Shown piece after piece: positions 11,073 through 19,040 of a stretch of 64,000 bases of DNA (within the stretch, counting starts at the first letter, position 1; each line of letters begins with the position of its first letter). Source of the DNA: Pseudomonas sp. ICMP22404 (GTDB lineage Bacteria > Pseudomonadota > Gammaproteobacteria > Pseudomonadales > Pseudomonadaceae). Below the pieces are notes generated by a model. That model saw only the letters and a list, made by a program, of their open reading frames with translations, made no database searches and was not told where the DNA came from. The stretch is from the NCBI RefSeq assembly GCF_006227205.1, contig NZ_VCNG01000004.1, positions 463,818 through 527,817 on the forward strand. The letters are read 5' to 3'. The translations under genes and the position numbers were made by a program.

Positions 11073-14000
11073 ATGCCCAAACCCGCTGACCATCTCCCGC
11101 CCCTGCCGCGTATCCAGGCGCTTGACCCGAAACGGTCGGAGCAAAGCTGGGACAGCGCGCCGCAGTTGCTGGCCGCGCTGAACGGAGCGCGCCTGGGGGC
11201 CTGGTCGTGGGACATCGATACCGGGCGGATCAGTTGGTCCAGGGGCACCCAGGCGCTGTTCGGCTTCGACCCGCGCCAACCGCTGCCAGGGGATGTGGAT
11301 TACCTGGACCTGCTATTGCCCGAGGACCGCACCAAGGCCATCCGCGCCTTTCACGCGGCCGTGGCCGGCGCGCCGCTGGAACAGGCGATGCACCATCGCA
11401 TTGTCTGGCCCGACGGCAGCCTGCACTGGCTGGAAATCAGCGGCAGCGTATCGCCCGACAAGCACGGACGCCCACGCATGATCGGGGTCATCCGTGAGAT
11501 CACCCACCAGCGCGAGCGCGAACAGGCCTTGCGCAGCTCGGAGAAACGCTTTGCCACGCTCTTTCACCTCTGCCCGAACATGGTGCTGCTGACCCGCCAG
11601 GAAGACGGGCTGATCAGCGAAGCCAACCAGTATTTCGAAAGCCTGTTCGGCTGGCCGGTGCACGATGTCATCGGCCGTACCACCCTGGAACTGGGCCTGT
11701 GGGTCGATCCCAGCCAGCGGGCAAGACTGGTGGAAGCCACCAAGGCCAAGGGCGAACTGGTGAGCATGGAGGTGGAATTCCGCGCCAGTAACGGCCAGAT
11801 CCACAACGGCATCCTCAGCGCGCAAAAGGTCGAACTTGAAGGGCAGCCCTATCTGCTGAGCACGTTTCTCGACACCACTGAACGCAAACTGGCCGAACTG
11901 GCCCTCAAGGACAGCCAGGAACGCCTCGACCTGGCCCTCGACTCGGCGCAGTTGGGCACTTGGGACTGGCACATACCCAGCGGCATGCTCTACGGCTCGG
12001 CCCGTGCCGCGCAGCTCCATGGCCTGGAGCCCAAGCCGTTCCACGAATCATTCGACGCTTTTTTCGAAGGGGTGCCCGACGAAGAGCGCAACAACATGCG
12101 CAATGCGTATCGCAGCCTGCGCGAAGGCCCGGCGGGCAATTATCAACTGACCTACCGCGTGCAATTGCCGGATGGCAGCTCCCGTTACCTGGAGAGCCGC
12201 GCCCGCCTCTACCGCAACGAAGACGGCAGCCCCCAGCGCATGGCCGGCACCTTGCTGGACATCACCGATCAGGTCCAGCGCGAGCAGAGCCTGGCGGCGT
12301 CCGAGGAAAAATTCGCCACGCTGTTCCAGGTCAGCCCCGATCCGATCTGCGTCACCCACCAGGAAAGCAGCCGCTTCCTTGAGATCAACTCCAGCTTCAC
12401 CCAGACCTTCGGCTGGTCCGCCAGTGATGTGATCGGCCGCAGTGCCGACGAAATCGGCCTCTGGGACGCCTCGGGCAACAGCCTGCAACGCATCGAACGG
12501 GTGATTCGCGAGCAATCGCTGAACAACGTTGCCATTGTCGTCCATCACAAGAACGGCCAGCCGCTGACCTGCGTGATCTCCAGCCGGCAGATCAACGTCA
12601 GCAACCAGCCCTGCATCGTCACCACCCTGCGGGACATCACCCAGCAACAACGCTCCGAAGCGGCCCTGAAGGCCAGCGAGGAAAAATTCGCCAAGGCGTT
12701 CCACTCCAGCCCTGACGCCATCACCATCACCGAACGCGAAAGCGGCCGCTACCTGGAGGTCAACGACGGTTTCTGCCGCCTGACCGGCTACCGCTCCGAC
12801 GAGGTGATAGGACACACGGTGTACGAGGTGGGCATCTGGGCCGAGGAAAAACAACGCGCGTCCCTGCTGGCCGAATTGCAACTCAAGGGCCGTGTGCACC
12901 ACCAGGAAATGCTCGGACGCAACAAACGTGGGGAATTGCTCACGGTTGAGGTGTCGGTCGAGCCCATCATGCTCAACGAAACGGACTGCCTGTTGCTGAC
13001 CGCCCGGGACGTGAGCCTGCTGCGCAACGCCGAAGCCCAGATCCGTCACCTGGCCTATCACGATCCGCTGACCAACCTGCCCAACCGGGCCTTGCTGATG
13101 GACCGGCTCAGCCAGCAGATCGCCCTGCTCAAACGCCATAATTTGCGCGGTGCGCTGCTGTTCCTCGATCTTGACCACTTCAAGCACATCAACGACTCCC
13201 TGGGGCACCCAGTGGGTGACACCGTGCTGAAAATCATCACCGCGCGCCTGGAAGCCAGCGTTCGCCTGGAGGACACCGTCGCACGACTGGGCGGTGACGA
13301 GTTCGTGGTGTTGCTCAGCGGCCTGGAAGGCACCCGCAACGAAGTCAGCGAGCAGGTGCAGAAGCTGGCCGACACCCTGCGCGAACTGCTTTCAGAGCCG
13401 ATGTTCCTCGACGGCCAGCGATTGCAGGTCACGCCCAGCATCGGCATGGCGCTGATTCCCGACCACGGTTCCACCCCGACCGATCTGCTCAAGCGCGCAG
13501 ACATTGCGCTCTATCGCGCCAAGGATTCGGGGCGCAACACCTCGCAGATGTTCCACGCCACCATGCAGAAGGCGGCCAGTGAACGGCTGCGCATGGAAAC
13601 CGACCTGCGCCAGGCCCTGGCCCGCGACGAGTTCAGCCTGCACTTCCAACCTCAGGTCGACGCCCGGGACAACCGTATCGTCGGTGCCGAAGCGCTGGTG
13701 CGCTGGCATCATCCCGAACTGGGCGCACAGTCGCCCAACGAGTTCATCAAGGTCCTGGAAGACAGCGGGTTGATCCTGGAAGTGGGCACCTGGATCCTCG
13801 ATGAAGCCTGCAATGGCTTCAAGCAATTGATTGCGAAGGGCAAGATCGATCCGCAGCGGTTCAGCCTGTGCGTGAACATCAGCCCGCGCCAGTTTCGTCA
13901 GAGCGACTTCGTCGAACGCATCGAAAACAGCCTCACGATCCACGGCCTGCCCTGCACCATGTTGAAACTGGAAATCACCGAAGGCATCGTGATCCAGAAC

Positions 14001-14351
14001 CTGGACGACACCATCGGCAAGATGCGCCGCCTCAAGAAGTTGGGGGTGAGCTTCGCCATGGATGACTTCGGCACCGGTTATTCGTCGCTGACCTACCTCA
14101 AGCGCCTGCCGGTGGACACACTGAAGATCGACCAGTCATTCGTGCGCGACGCCACCAGCGACCCCAACGACGCCGAGATCATCCGCGCCATCGTCGCCAT
14201 GGCCCGCAGCCTCAACCTGGAAATGATTGCCGAAGGCGTGGAAACCCTGGAACAACTGCACTTCCTGCAGGGGCTCGATTGCCATCTGTACCAGGGTTAC
14301 CTGCACAGCCGGCCGTTGCCGTTGGATGCGTTCGAGCGGTTGCTGCCGTAA
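11073..14351 (+). CDS. PAS(x5)-GGDEF-EAL bifunctional cyclic-di-GMP protein
   Basis: A 1092-residue cytoplasmic protein with no evident membrane helix. Five PAS repeats are visible at about residues 34-160, 155-275, 285-400, 412-530 and 533-650. A GGDEF domain follows with intact GGDEF at 740-744 and an intact inhibitory I-site RLED at 731-734, exactly five residues before it. The EAL domain has EAL at 873-875, LKLEITEG and DDFGTGYSSL. Both the cyclase and phosphodiesterase sites therefore look competent; which dominates cannot be told. The gene stands alone between the LysR gene and a palindromic terminator-like element. The start has only a weak AAGG site. Confidence 0.95.
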   Translation: MPKPADHLPPLPRIQALDPKRSEQSWDSAPQLLAALNGARLGAWSWDIDTGRISWSRGTQALFGFDPRQPLPGDVDYLDLLLPEDRTKAIRAFHAAVAGAPLEQAMHHRIVWPDGSLHWLEISGSVSPDKHGRPRMIGVIREITHQREREQALRSSEKRFATLFHLCPNMVLLTRQEDGLISEANQYFESLFGWPVHDVIGRTTLELGLWVDPSQRARLVEATKAKGELVSMEVEFRASNGQIHNGILSAQKVELEGQPYLLSTFLDTTERKLAELALKDSQERLDLALDSAQLGTWDWHIPSGMLYGSARAAQLHGLEPKPFHESFDAFFEGVPDEERNNMRNAYRSLREGPAGNYQLTYRVQLPDGSSRYLESRARLYRNEDGSPQRMAGTLLDITDQVQREQSLAASEEKFATLFQVSPDPICVTHQESSRFLEINSSFTQTFGWSASDVIGRSADEIGLWDASGNSLQRIERVIREQSLNNVAIVVHHKNGQPLTCVISSRQINVSNQPCIVTTLRDITQQQRSEAALKASEEKFAKAFHSSPDAITITERESGRYLEVNDGFCRLTGYRSDEVIGHTVYEVGIWAEEKQRASLLAELQLKGRVHHQEMLGRNKRGELLTVEVSVEPIMLNETDCLLLTARDVSLLRNAEAQIRHLAYHDPLTNLPNRALLMDRLSQQIALLKRHNLRGALLFLDLDHFKHINDSLGHPVGDTVLKIITARLEASVRLEDTVARLGGDEFVVLLSGLEGTRNEVSEQVQKLADTLRELLSEPMFLDGQRLQVTPSIGMALIPDHGSTPTDLLKRADIALYRAKDSGRNTSQMFHATMQKAASERLRMETDLRQALARDEFSLHFQPQVDARDNRIVGAEALVRWHHPELGAQSPNEFIKVLEDSGLILEVGTWILDEACNGFKQLIAKGKIDPQRFSLCVNISPRQFRQSDFVERIENSLTIHGLPCTMLKLEITEGIVIQNLDDTIGKMRRLKKLGVSFAMDDFGTGYSSLTYLKRLPVDTLKIDQSFVRDATSDPNDAEIIRAIVAMARSLNLEMIAEGVETLEQLHFLQGLDCHLYQGYLHSRPLPLDAFERLLP

Positions 14352-14369
14352 CGAGTGCAGCTGTCTTCT

Positions 14370-14397
14370 GTGGCGAGGGGATTCATCCCCTCGCCAC
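14370..14397. repeat. GTGGCGAGGGGAT-type palindrome
   Basis: A near-perfect hairpin, GTGGCGAGGGGATTCATCCC and its mirror, belonging to a second palindrome family seen again at 35.9, 55.4 and 59.5 kb. It lies just after the PAS-GGDEF-EAL stop codon. Confidence 0.85.
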
Positions 14398-14415
14398 AAT
14401 AAAATCACCGGCATG

Positions 14416-14446
14416 AAAAAGGGCGCCCTTTCGGCGCCCTTTTTCA
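14416..14446. terminator. Bidirectional intrinsic terminator
   Basis: AAAAAGGGCGCC, a CTTTC-type loop and GGCGCCCTTTTTC form a strong symmetric hairpin with A and T runs on both sides, serving both the GGDEF-EAL gene and the convergent ibpA. Confidence 0.9.
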
Positions 14447-14457
14447 ATTGCGATGCA

Positions 14458-14910
14458 TCAGTTCTGCAGCGCGGGTTGTTGCTGCGCACCGTTGATCGGG
14501 ATGCGCTTGGCTTTCGCCTCTTCCGGAATCACCCGCAACAGGTCGATGCTCAACAGACCGTTGCTCAGGCCCGCGGACTTGATCTCGATATGATCCGCCA
14601 ACCGGAAGGACAGCTTGAATGCACGCTGGGCGATGCCCTGATGCAGGTAGGTCACGCTGTCGTTGCTGGCCTCGCGCTTACCGCCGCTGATGGTCAGCAC
14701 ACCTTTTTCCACCTGCAGGTCCAGGTCTTCTTCCCGGAAGCCAGCGGCGGCGACTACGATACGGTATTCATCATCACCGTATTTTTCCACGTTGTAGGGT
14801 GGATAGCTGCTGCCCGGTTCGTTGCGCAGGGCGGTTTCGAACAGGTCGTTGAAACGGTCGAAGCCCACCGAGGAACGGAACAGAGGGGCCAGCGAAAATG
14901 CAGTACTCAT
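14458..14910 (-). CDS. ibpA: Small heat-shock protein IbpA (Hsp20)
   Basis: A 150-residue alpha-crystallin-type chaperone that holds unfolding proteins in a refoldable state. The N-terminus FSLAPLFRSSVGFDRFNDLF and the segment YPPYNVEKYGDDEYRIVVAA are typical of Pseudomonas IbpA, as are the core GVLTISGGKRE and the A-F-KLSF strand. The upstream region has a sigma32-like promoter and a ROSE-like thermometer, annotated separately, so double heat control is expected. The gene stands alone. Confidence 0.96.
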   Translation of the reverse strand: MSTAFSLAPLFRSSVGFDRFNDLFETALRNEPGSSYPPYNVEKYGDDEYRIVVAAAGFREEDLDLQVEKGVLTISGGKREASNDSVTYLHQGIAQRAFKLSFRLADHIEIKSAGLSNGLLSIDLLRVIPEEAKAKRIPINGAQQQPALQN

Positions 14911-14975
14911 GATTCAAATCTCCTGAAAATTTCAGCAAGGTTTTTTGTCTCCGCGACCCGAATTCGGCATCGCGT
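14911..14975 (-). promoter_or_regulatory. ROSE-like RNA thermometer in the ibpA leader
   Basis: The leader of about 65 nt contains two hairpins. The upstream one (14952-14974) pairs CGCGA with TCGCG around CCGAATTCGG. The downstream one (14920-14940) pairs CTGAAA with TTTCAG, and its flanking TTG faces the GAG of the Shine-Dalgarno sequence AGGAG. This reproduces the ROSE hallmark, a UUGCU anti-Shine-Dalgarno strand facing AGGA with a G opposite a G. ROSE elements are known before ibpA in other pseudomonads. The structure was read by eye. Confidence 0.8.
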
Positions 14976-14982
14976 ACCCCTT

Positions 14983-15010
14983 ATCTAGGGGTCGCCAAAT
15001 ACTTTTCAAG
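14983..15010 (-). promoter_or_regulatory. Sigma32-type heat-shock promoter of ibpA
   Basis: On the minus strand CTTGAAA (15004-15010) and CCCCTAGAT (14983-14991) are 12 bases apart, close to the sigma32 consensus CTTGAAA and CCCCATNT. It lies about 70 bp before the ibpA start. Confidence 0.8.
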
Positions 15011-15030
15011 AGCTTTTTTCGAAATTTTTT

Positions 15031-15990
15031 TCAGGCCGCTTCGGTGCGCTGCACACCCAGCAAATGGCCCACGGCATCGAGCTCGGTTTCCCGACGCAGC
15101 GCGGTAAACAGCTCGACCGCTTCAGGATAATTGCGGGTCAGCATCGCCAGCCACTGCTTCAACCGTCCGGGCGCCTGACGCGGCGTCAGCTGTTCGACCA
15201 CTTGTACCCAGAAATCCTGGAGCATCGGTTGCAGCTCTGCCCAGGACATCTGCACCACCTCTTCACCAGCGCGGGCGGCGGCGATCTGTCGGGCCAGGTC
15301 CGGACGGGAAACGAGGCCACGACCGAGCATGATGTCCTCTACGCCGCTGATTTCACGGCAACGCCGCCAATCCTCGACGCTCCAGATATCCCCATTGGCG
15401 AACACCGGCACCTTGACCACTTCCTGCACCCGGGGGATCCACTCCCAATGGGCCGGCGGCTTGTAGCCGTCAGTCTTGGTCCGCGCGTGCACCACGATGT
15501 GCGCCGCCCCGCCTTCGGCCAGCGCCGTGGCGCAGACCAGCGCACCGTCCGGACTGTCGAAGCCCAGGCGCATCTTGGCGGTGACCGGAATGTGCTTTGG
15601 CACCGCGCGACGGACATGTTCGACGATTTCGTTGAGCAGCTCCGGCTCCTTGAGCAATACCGCGCCGCCCCTGGACTTGTTCACCGTCTTGGCCGGGCAG
15701 CCGAAATTCAGGTCAACGACTTCCGAACCCAACTCACAGGCCAACGCAGCGTTTTCCGCCAGGCACACCGGGTCGGAGCCCAGCAACTGCACCCTCAGCG
15801 GCACGCCGGCGGCGGTCCGGGCGCCGGTCAGCAGCTCCGGGGCGAGCTTGTGGAAGTAGGCCGGCGTGAGCAGGCGGTCATTGACGCGGATGAACTCGGT
15901 CACACACCAGTCGATACCACCGACGCGTGTCAGGACGTCCCGCAGGATGTTGTCGACCAACCCCTCCATGGGCGCCAGGGCAATTTGCAT
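15031..15990 (-). CDS. dusC: tRNA-dihydrouridine(16) synthase DusC
   Basis: A flavoprotein of 319 residues that reduces uridine 16 in the tRNA D-loop. It has the Dus N-terminus [19 protein letters not shown], the catalytic-Cys motif [19 protein letters not shown], and FMN-phosphate-binding segments ([21 protein letters not shown]). The C-terminal half with the tRNA-binding helical domain is complete. I chose the ATG at 15990 ([10 protein letters not shown]); a GTG at 16002 is possible but both ribosome binding sites are weak. REP elements lie upstream. Confidence 0.93.
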   Translation of the reverse strand: MQIALAPMEGLVDNILRDVLTRVGGIDWCVTEFIRVNDRLLTPAYFHKLAPELLTGARTAAGVPLRVQLLGSDPVCLAENAALACELGSEVVDLNFGCPAKTVNKSRGGAVLLKEPELLNEIVEHVRRAVPKHIPVTAKMRLGFDSPDGALVCATALAEGGAAHIVVHARTKTDGYKPPAHWEWIPRVQEVVKVPVFANGDIWSVEDWRRCREISGVEDIMLGRGLVSRPDLARQIAAARAGEEVVQMSWAELQPMLQDFWVQVVEQLTPRQAPGRLKQWLAMLTRNYPEAVELFTALRRETELDAVGHLLGVQRTEAA

Positions 15991-16037
15991 GGGAAAACGC
16001 ACTCAACGAAAAAACGTGCGGCAGTTTACCGGATTCT

Positions 16038-16060
16038 GTGGGACCAAGCGTGCTTGCGAT
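16038..16060. repeat. Single diverged REP palindrome
   Basis: A half element GTGGGACCAAGCGTGCTTGC, continuing to 16060, diverged from the window consensus and lying beside a full REPIN. Confidence 0.65.
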
Positions 16061-16101
16061 AGTGGTGGGTCAGTTTGCAGTGTGCTGGATGTACCTCCGC
16101 C

Positions 16102-16192
16102 ATCGCGAGCAGGCTCGCTCCCACAGGGGGCTATGGATGGCCGCCATGGGTCTGCTGGCCTAGGCCGATGTGGGAGCGAGCCTGCTCGCGAT
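16102..16192. repeat. REPIN: inverted pair of REP palindromes
   Basis: Copies at 16102-16125 and 16170-16192 in inverted orientation, ending about 10 bp from the stop codon of the thioesterase gene. Confidence 0.9.
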
Positions 16193-16201
16193 AGCGGTGG
16201 A

Positions 16202-16660
16202 TCAGTTGGCGAGAATGCTGGATGTACCATGAGCCGCGAGCGCCGGGCCGTAGCCTTCGATGAACTCCGGCGGCATGCGCTTGGGCTTGCCGGTGGAGAG
16301 CTCAATGCAGACGAATGTGGTCTGCGCCCGCAGCACGGTGGTGTTGTCGCTGGGGCGGATCAGCTGGAAATGCCGGGTCATCTTCAGTCGCTGGTCCCAG
16401 TCGACGATCCAGGTGGCCAGCTGCAGTTCGTCGCCTTCGTAGGCAGCCGCCAGGTAATCGATTTCATGACGCACCACGGCCATCGCCCGGTCCAGTCGGC
16501 GGTACTCCGCCAGGTCCAGCCCCAGGCGCTGGGAATGGCGCCAGGCACAGCGTTCGAGCCAGGAGACGTAGACGGCGTTGTTGGCGTGGCCCAGCCCGTC
16601 GATGTCTTCGGCGGCTACTTGAAGATCCATGATGAACGGTGTTGCCCGATCCCAGCCCAT
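16202..16660 (-). CDS. Acyl-CoA thioesterase-like hotdog-fold protein (YbgC/FadM type)
   Basis: A 152-residue hotdog-fold protein of the 4-hydroxybenzoyl-CoA thioesterase class. It shows the hallmark DIDGLGHANNAVYVSWLE, with the catalytic-region Asp and the HxN motif, followed by AVVRHEIDYLAAAYEGDEL. It probably hydrolyses an acyl-CoA in the cytoplasm; the substrate is unknown. The start at 16660 is fixed by an excellent GGGAGAGGGG site; the 92 residues upstream in the open frame are REP-derived and not protein-like. An alpha/beta hydrolase gene lies upstream on the same strand. Confidence 0.9.
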   Translation of the reverse strand: MGWDRATPFIMDLQVAAEDIDGLGHANNAVYVSWLERCAWRHSQRLGLDLAEYRRLDRAMAVVRHEIDYLAAAYEGDELQLATWIVDWDQRLKMTRHFQLIRPSDNTTVLRAQTTFVCIELSTGKPKRMPPEFIEGYGPALAAHGTSSILAN

Positions 16661-16705
16661 GCCCCTCTCCCGATCGATGTGAATCGGGGCAGTGTACCCG
16701 ATCCC

Positions 16706-16797
16706 TGTGGGAGCCGGGCTGGCCCGCGATGGCGGCGGGTCAAACTGCATCAATGTCGAATATACCGACGCGATCGCGGGCCAGCCCAGCCCCCACA
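16706..16797. repeat. Variant REPIN (GGGCTGGCCCGCGAT type)
   Basis: Inverted copies at 16706-16730 and 16772-16797 carry a different palindrome core, CCGGGCTGGCCCGCGAT, instead of the usual GCGAGCCTGCTCGCGAT, so they form a subfamily. Confidence 0.8.
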
Positions 16798-16799
16798 AC

Positions 16800-17633
16800 T
16801 CAGGCCGATTGCCGTGCCTGCAGATTGCGCCCGGCCAGCAGCGATAACACGCCATCGATGACACGGGGATCGGCCAGCACCCGCTGGTGCCCGCCCTGGG
16901 GCAAGCGCAGCAGGCGGCTGTCAAACCAGGCCTCATGAATCAACTGCGACTCGTTGACCGAGACGGAGGTGTCGTCCTCGGCGTGGACGATCAACCCCGG
17001 CACATCCAGCTGATAATGCGCGACGTCCAGCTTCGAGGCGCGCATGCCCACGTCCTTTTCCACCTGACGAATGAACGCCGAACGCGCCTGGGGTGGCAGG
17101 CCCACCAGCCGGGCGAAGCCACGCAGCACCCCAAGAATGCGTGCGGGTGCGGCGATGCTGACCAGGGTCTCGGTGCGCAACCCCAACTGGACCGCGAGCA
17201 TGGCACTGGCCCCGCCCATGGAATGCCCGATCACCGCTTGCAGCGGCGGCAGTTCCGCAGCGGCCTCGAGCATCGCCCTGGCGAACGACAGGAGATTCGC
17301 CTCACGGCCAGGTGAGCGGCCATGGGCCGGGCCGTCCAGTGACACCACCGTGTAACCGGCGCCCACCAGCGCCGTAATCAAAGCGGCGAACTGCGTAGGC
17401 CGCCCTTCCCAACCATGCATCATCAAGACGGTCGGGCCTTTGCCCCAGCGCAGGGCCGAAAGACCGAAGCGCAAGGTGATGCGCTCGGAGCTTGCCAGCA
17501 ATGGCAATTCCCAGTCCCGTGGTGGCAGGTTCCGGGGATGCATGAACAGCGCGCGCATTTTCCTTGCCACCAAACGCGGAGCCACCCGACCCAGCGTGCC
17601 ATTGACGCCACGAATCCAGCTCAATCTGTCCAT
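16800..17633 (-). CDS. Alpha/beta-fold hydrolase
   Basis: A 277-residue serine hydrolase. The nucleophile elbow GHSMGG places Ser at 138, the oxyanion segment is MMHGWEGRP (71-79), and the late acid and His fit HAEDDTSV and LPQGGHQRVL. It may be an esterase or lipase-like enzyme; the substrate is unknown. GGGAGAAGAG precedes the ATG. The next gene upstream is a TetR regulator only 29 bp away on the same strand, so the two are probably co-transcribed and the hydrolase may be a regulated target. The pairing is conserved near gltX in other pseudomonads. Confidence 0.9.
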   Translation of the reverse strand: MDRLSWIRGVNGTLGRVAPRLVARKMRALFMHPRNLPPRDWELPLLASSERITLRFGLSALRWGKGPTVLMMHGWEGRPTQFAALITALVGAGYTVVSLDGPAHGRSPGREANLLSFARAMLEAAAELPPLQAVIGHSMGGASAMLAVQLGLRTETLVSIAAPARILGVLRGFARLVGLPPQARSAFIRQVEKDVGMRASKLDVAHYQLDVPGLIVHAEDDTSVSVNESQLIHEAWFDSRLLRLPQGGHQRVLADPRVIDGVLSLLAGRNLQARQSA

Positions 17634-17662
17634 CGCTCTTCTCCCACGGCTTGCGCCTTAGC

Positions 17663-18202
17663 TCACCGCACCGCAGATTTGGCGGCGCGCAGCACACGAT
17701 CCGATAACTCCCCCGGCCCCAACGCCCTTGCCAGGGCCAGGCCACCGACCATCAAGGCAATGTCGGCGAGAGCCTTGTCGGCGTCTTCCGGGCTGGCCGC
17801 CAATTGCGCGGTCATTAATTCGATGTGTTCGTTGAGCACTTCACGAAACGGATCCGGCAGCCGTCCCAACTCACCGATCGATGCCGGGATCGGACAGGCG
17901 TTCTCAGTGGAGTCCCGATGCTTGCGCGACAGGTAGAACGCCGCCACCAGGGCGCGTCGCTCTTCGCCGGTCAGTTCGGCATCCATGTCGGCGATCAGGC
18001 CGCGACGCCGGCTGAGCAGTTGCTTGAAAGCCTCCAGCATCAACGCATCCTTGCTCTCGAAATGGGCGTAGAAGCCGCCCACCGTCAGCCCGGCCGCGCC
18101 CATGACCTCGCCCACGCTCGGCTCGGCCGGACCACGCTGAATCAGCGCATCGCTGGCGGCCTTGATAATGCGTTCACGGGTCTGTGCTTTTTTATCGCTC
18201 AT
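17663..18202 (-). CDS. TetR-family transcriptional regulator
   Basis: A 179-residue repressor-type protein. The N-terminal helix-turn-helix reads RERIIKAASDALIQRGPAEP and then VGEVMGAAGLTVGGFYAHFESKDALMLEAF, standard for TetR. The C-terminal ligand-binding domain is helical and Ala/Leu-rich. GGAGG precedes the ATG. It is the first gene of a presumed two-gene unit with the hydrolase downstream. An AT-rich inverted repeat just upstream may be its operator. Confidence 0.93.
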   Translation of the reverse strand: MSDKKAQTRERIIKAASDALIQRGPAEPSVGEVMGAAGLTVGGFYAHFESKDALMLEAFKQLLSRRRGLIADMDAELTGEERRALVAAFYLSRKHRDSTENACPIPASIGELGRLPDPFREVLNEHIELMTAQLAASPEDADKALADIALMVGGLALARALGPGELSDRVLRAAKSAVR

Positions 18203-18212
18203 CGTCGCCTCC

Positions 18213-18232
18213 GAATATTACGATCACAATAT
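18213..18232. promoter_or_regulatory. Possible TetR operator
   Basis: AATATT, eight bases and AATATT form an imperfect dyad about 10 bp upstream of the tetR start, in an AT-rich stretch suited to a promoter. Autoregulation is inferred only. Confidence 0.35.
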
Positions 18233-18324
18233 TATCAACATAATAATTTTCCGCAAGCAGAAACTCAGTCCACTGGTCAGCAGTGTCTTTTCGAGGATAG
18301 GAGAATTGGCTGAACGCCAGACAA

Positions 18325-18357
18325 ACAAAAGGGCCATTCAAGAATTGAATGACCCTT
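18325..18357 (-). terminator. Terminator of the tRNA-Ala/tRNA-Glu cluster
   Basis: On the minus strand AAGGGTCATTCAA, a short loop and TTGAATGGCCCTT are followed by TTGTTTG. The stem is about 12 bp with one mismatch. Confidence 0.85.
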
Positions 18358-18383
18358 ATAAAATCCCGCAGAGCGGGTAATCG

Positions 18384-18459
18384 TGGCGTCCCCTAGGGGA
18401 CTCGAACCCCTGTTACCGCCGTGAAAGGGCGGTGTCCTAGGCCACTAGACGAAGGGGAC
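18384..18459 (-). tRNA. tRNA-Glu (UUC), second copy
   Basis: A 76-nt tRNA with the 5' end GTCCCCTTCGTCTAGTGGCC, the anticodon stem-loop CCGCCCTTTCACGGCGG carrying UUC, the T-arm GGGGTTCGAGTCCCC, and an encoded CCA end. It is the last gene of the four-tRNA cluster transcribed on the minus strand. Confidence 0.97.
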
Positions 18460-18535
18460 ACAAACCTTCTTGCTTGATCAGTGCTGAGTACTGATCGATT
18501 CAAGGCCGGTGTGGCCAGACCTTGAACCTGACGAT

Positions 18536-18611
<76 letters not shown>

Positions 18612-18664
18612 AGATTTTTCGCCTCGCGGCGGAGCGACATTTTGCAACATCGCTTCTGTAAAAC

Positions 18665-18740
18665 TGGCGTCCCCTAGGGGACTCGAACCCCTGTTACCGC
18701 CGTGAAAGGGCGGTGTCCTAGGCCACTAGACGAAGGGGAC
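18665..18740 (-). tRNA. tRNA-Glu (UUC), first copy
   Basis: Identical over its length to the copy at 18384-18459. The spacers after the two tRNA-Ala copies are also similar, both containing TTCAAGGCCGGTGTGGCC, which shows that an Ala-Glu unit was duplicated. Confidence 0.97.
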
Positions 18741-18818
18741 GCAAACCCTTCTAACTGCTGATCAACGCTGAGTGTTGATCGCTTCAAGGCCGGTGTGGCC
18801 AGGCCTTGAAGTGTAAAT

Positions 18819-18894
<76 letters not shown>

Positions 18895-18915
18895 TCATCG
18901 CTGAGGACGGGGCGA

Positions 18916-18944
18916 ATCTTAAGGGCGTATCGGAGGGCTGTCAA
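18916..18944 (-). promoter_or_regulatory. Sigma70 promoter of the tRNA cluster
   Basis: TTGACA (18939-18944) and TAAGAT (18916-18921) lie exactly 17 bp apart on the minus strand. A GC-rich discriminator (CGCCCCGTCC) follows, typical of stringently controlled stable-RNA promoters, and an A/T-rich UP-like stretch lies upstream. Confidence 0.88.
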
Positions 18945-19040
18945 ATTTATTTTCAACAAATTTGAAAATTTTTTGCCGGGATAACAACCACTTACCGACA
19001 AACCCCGGAAAACCGGGGTATGCCCTGCCCTAACGACCGC

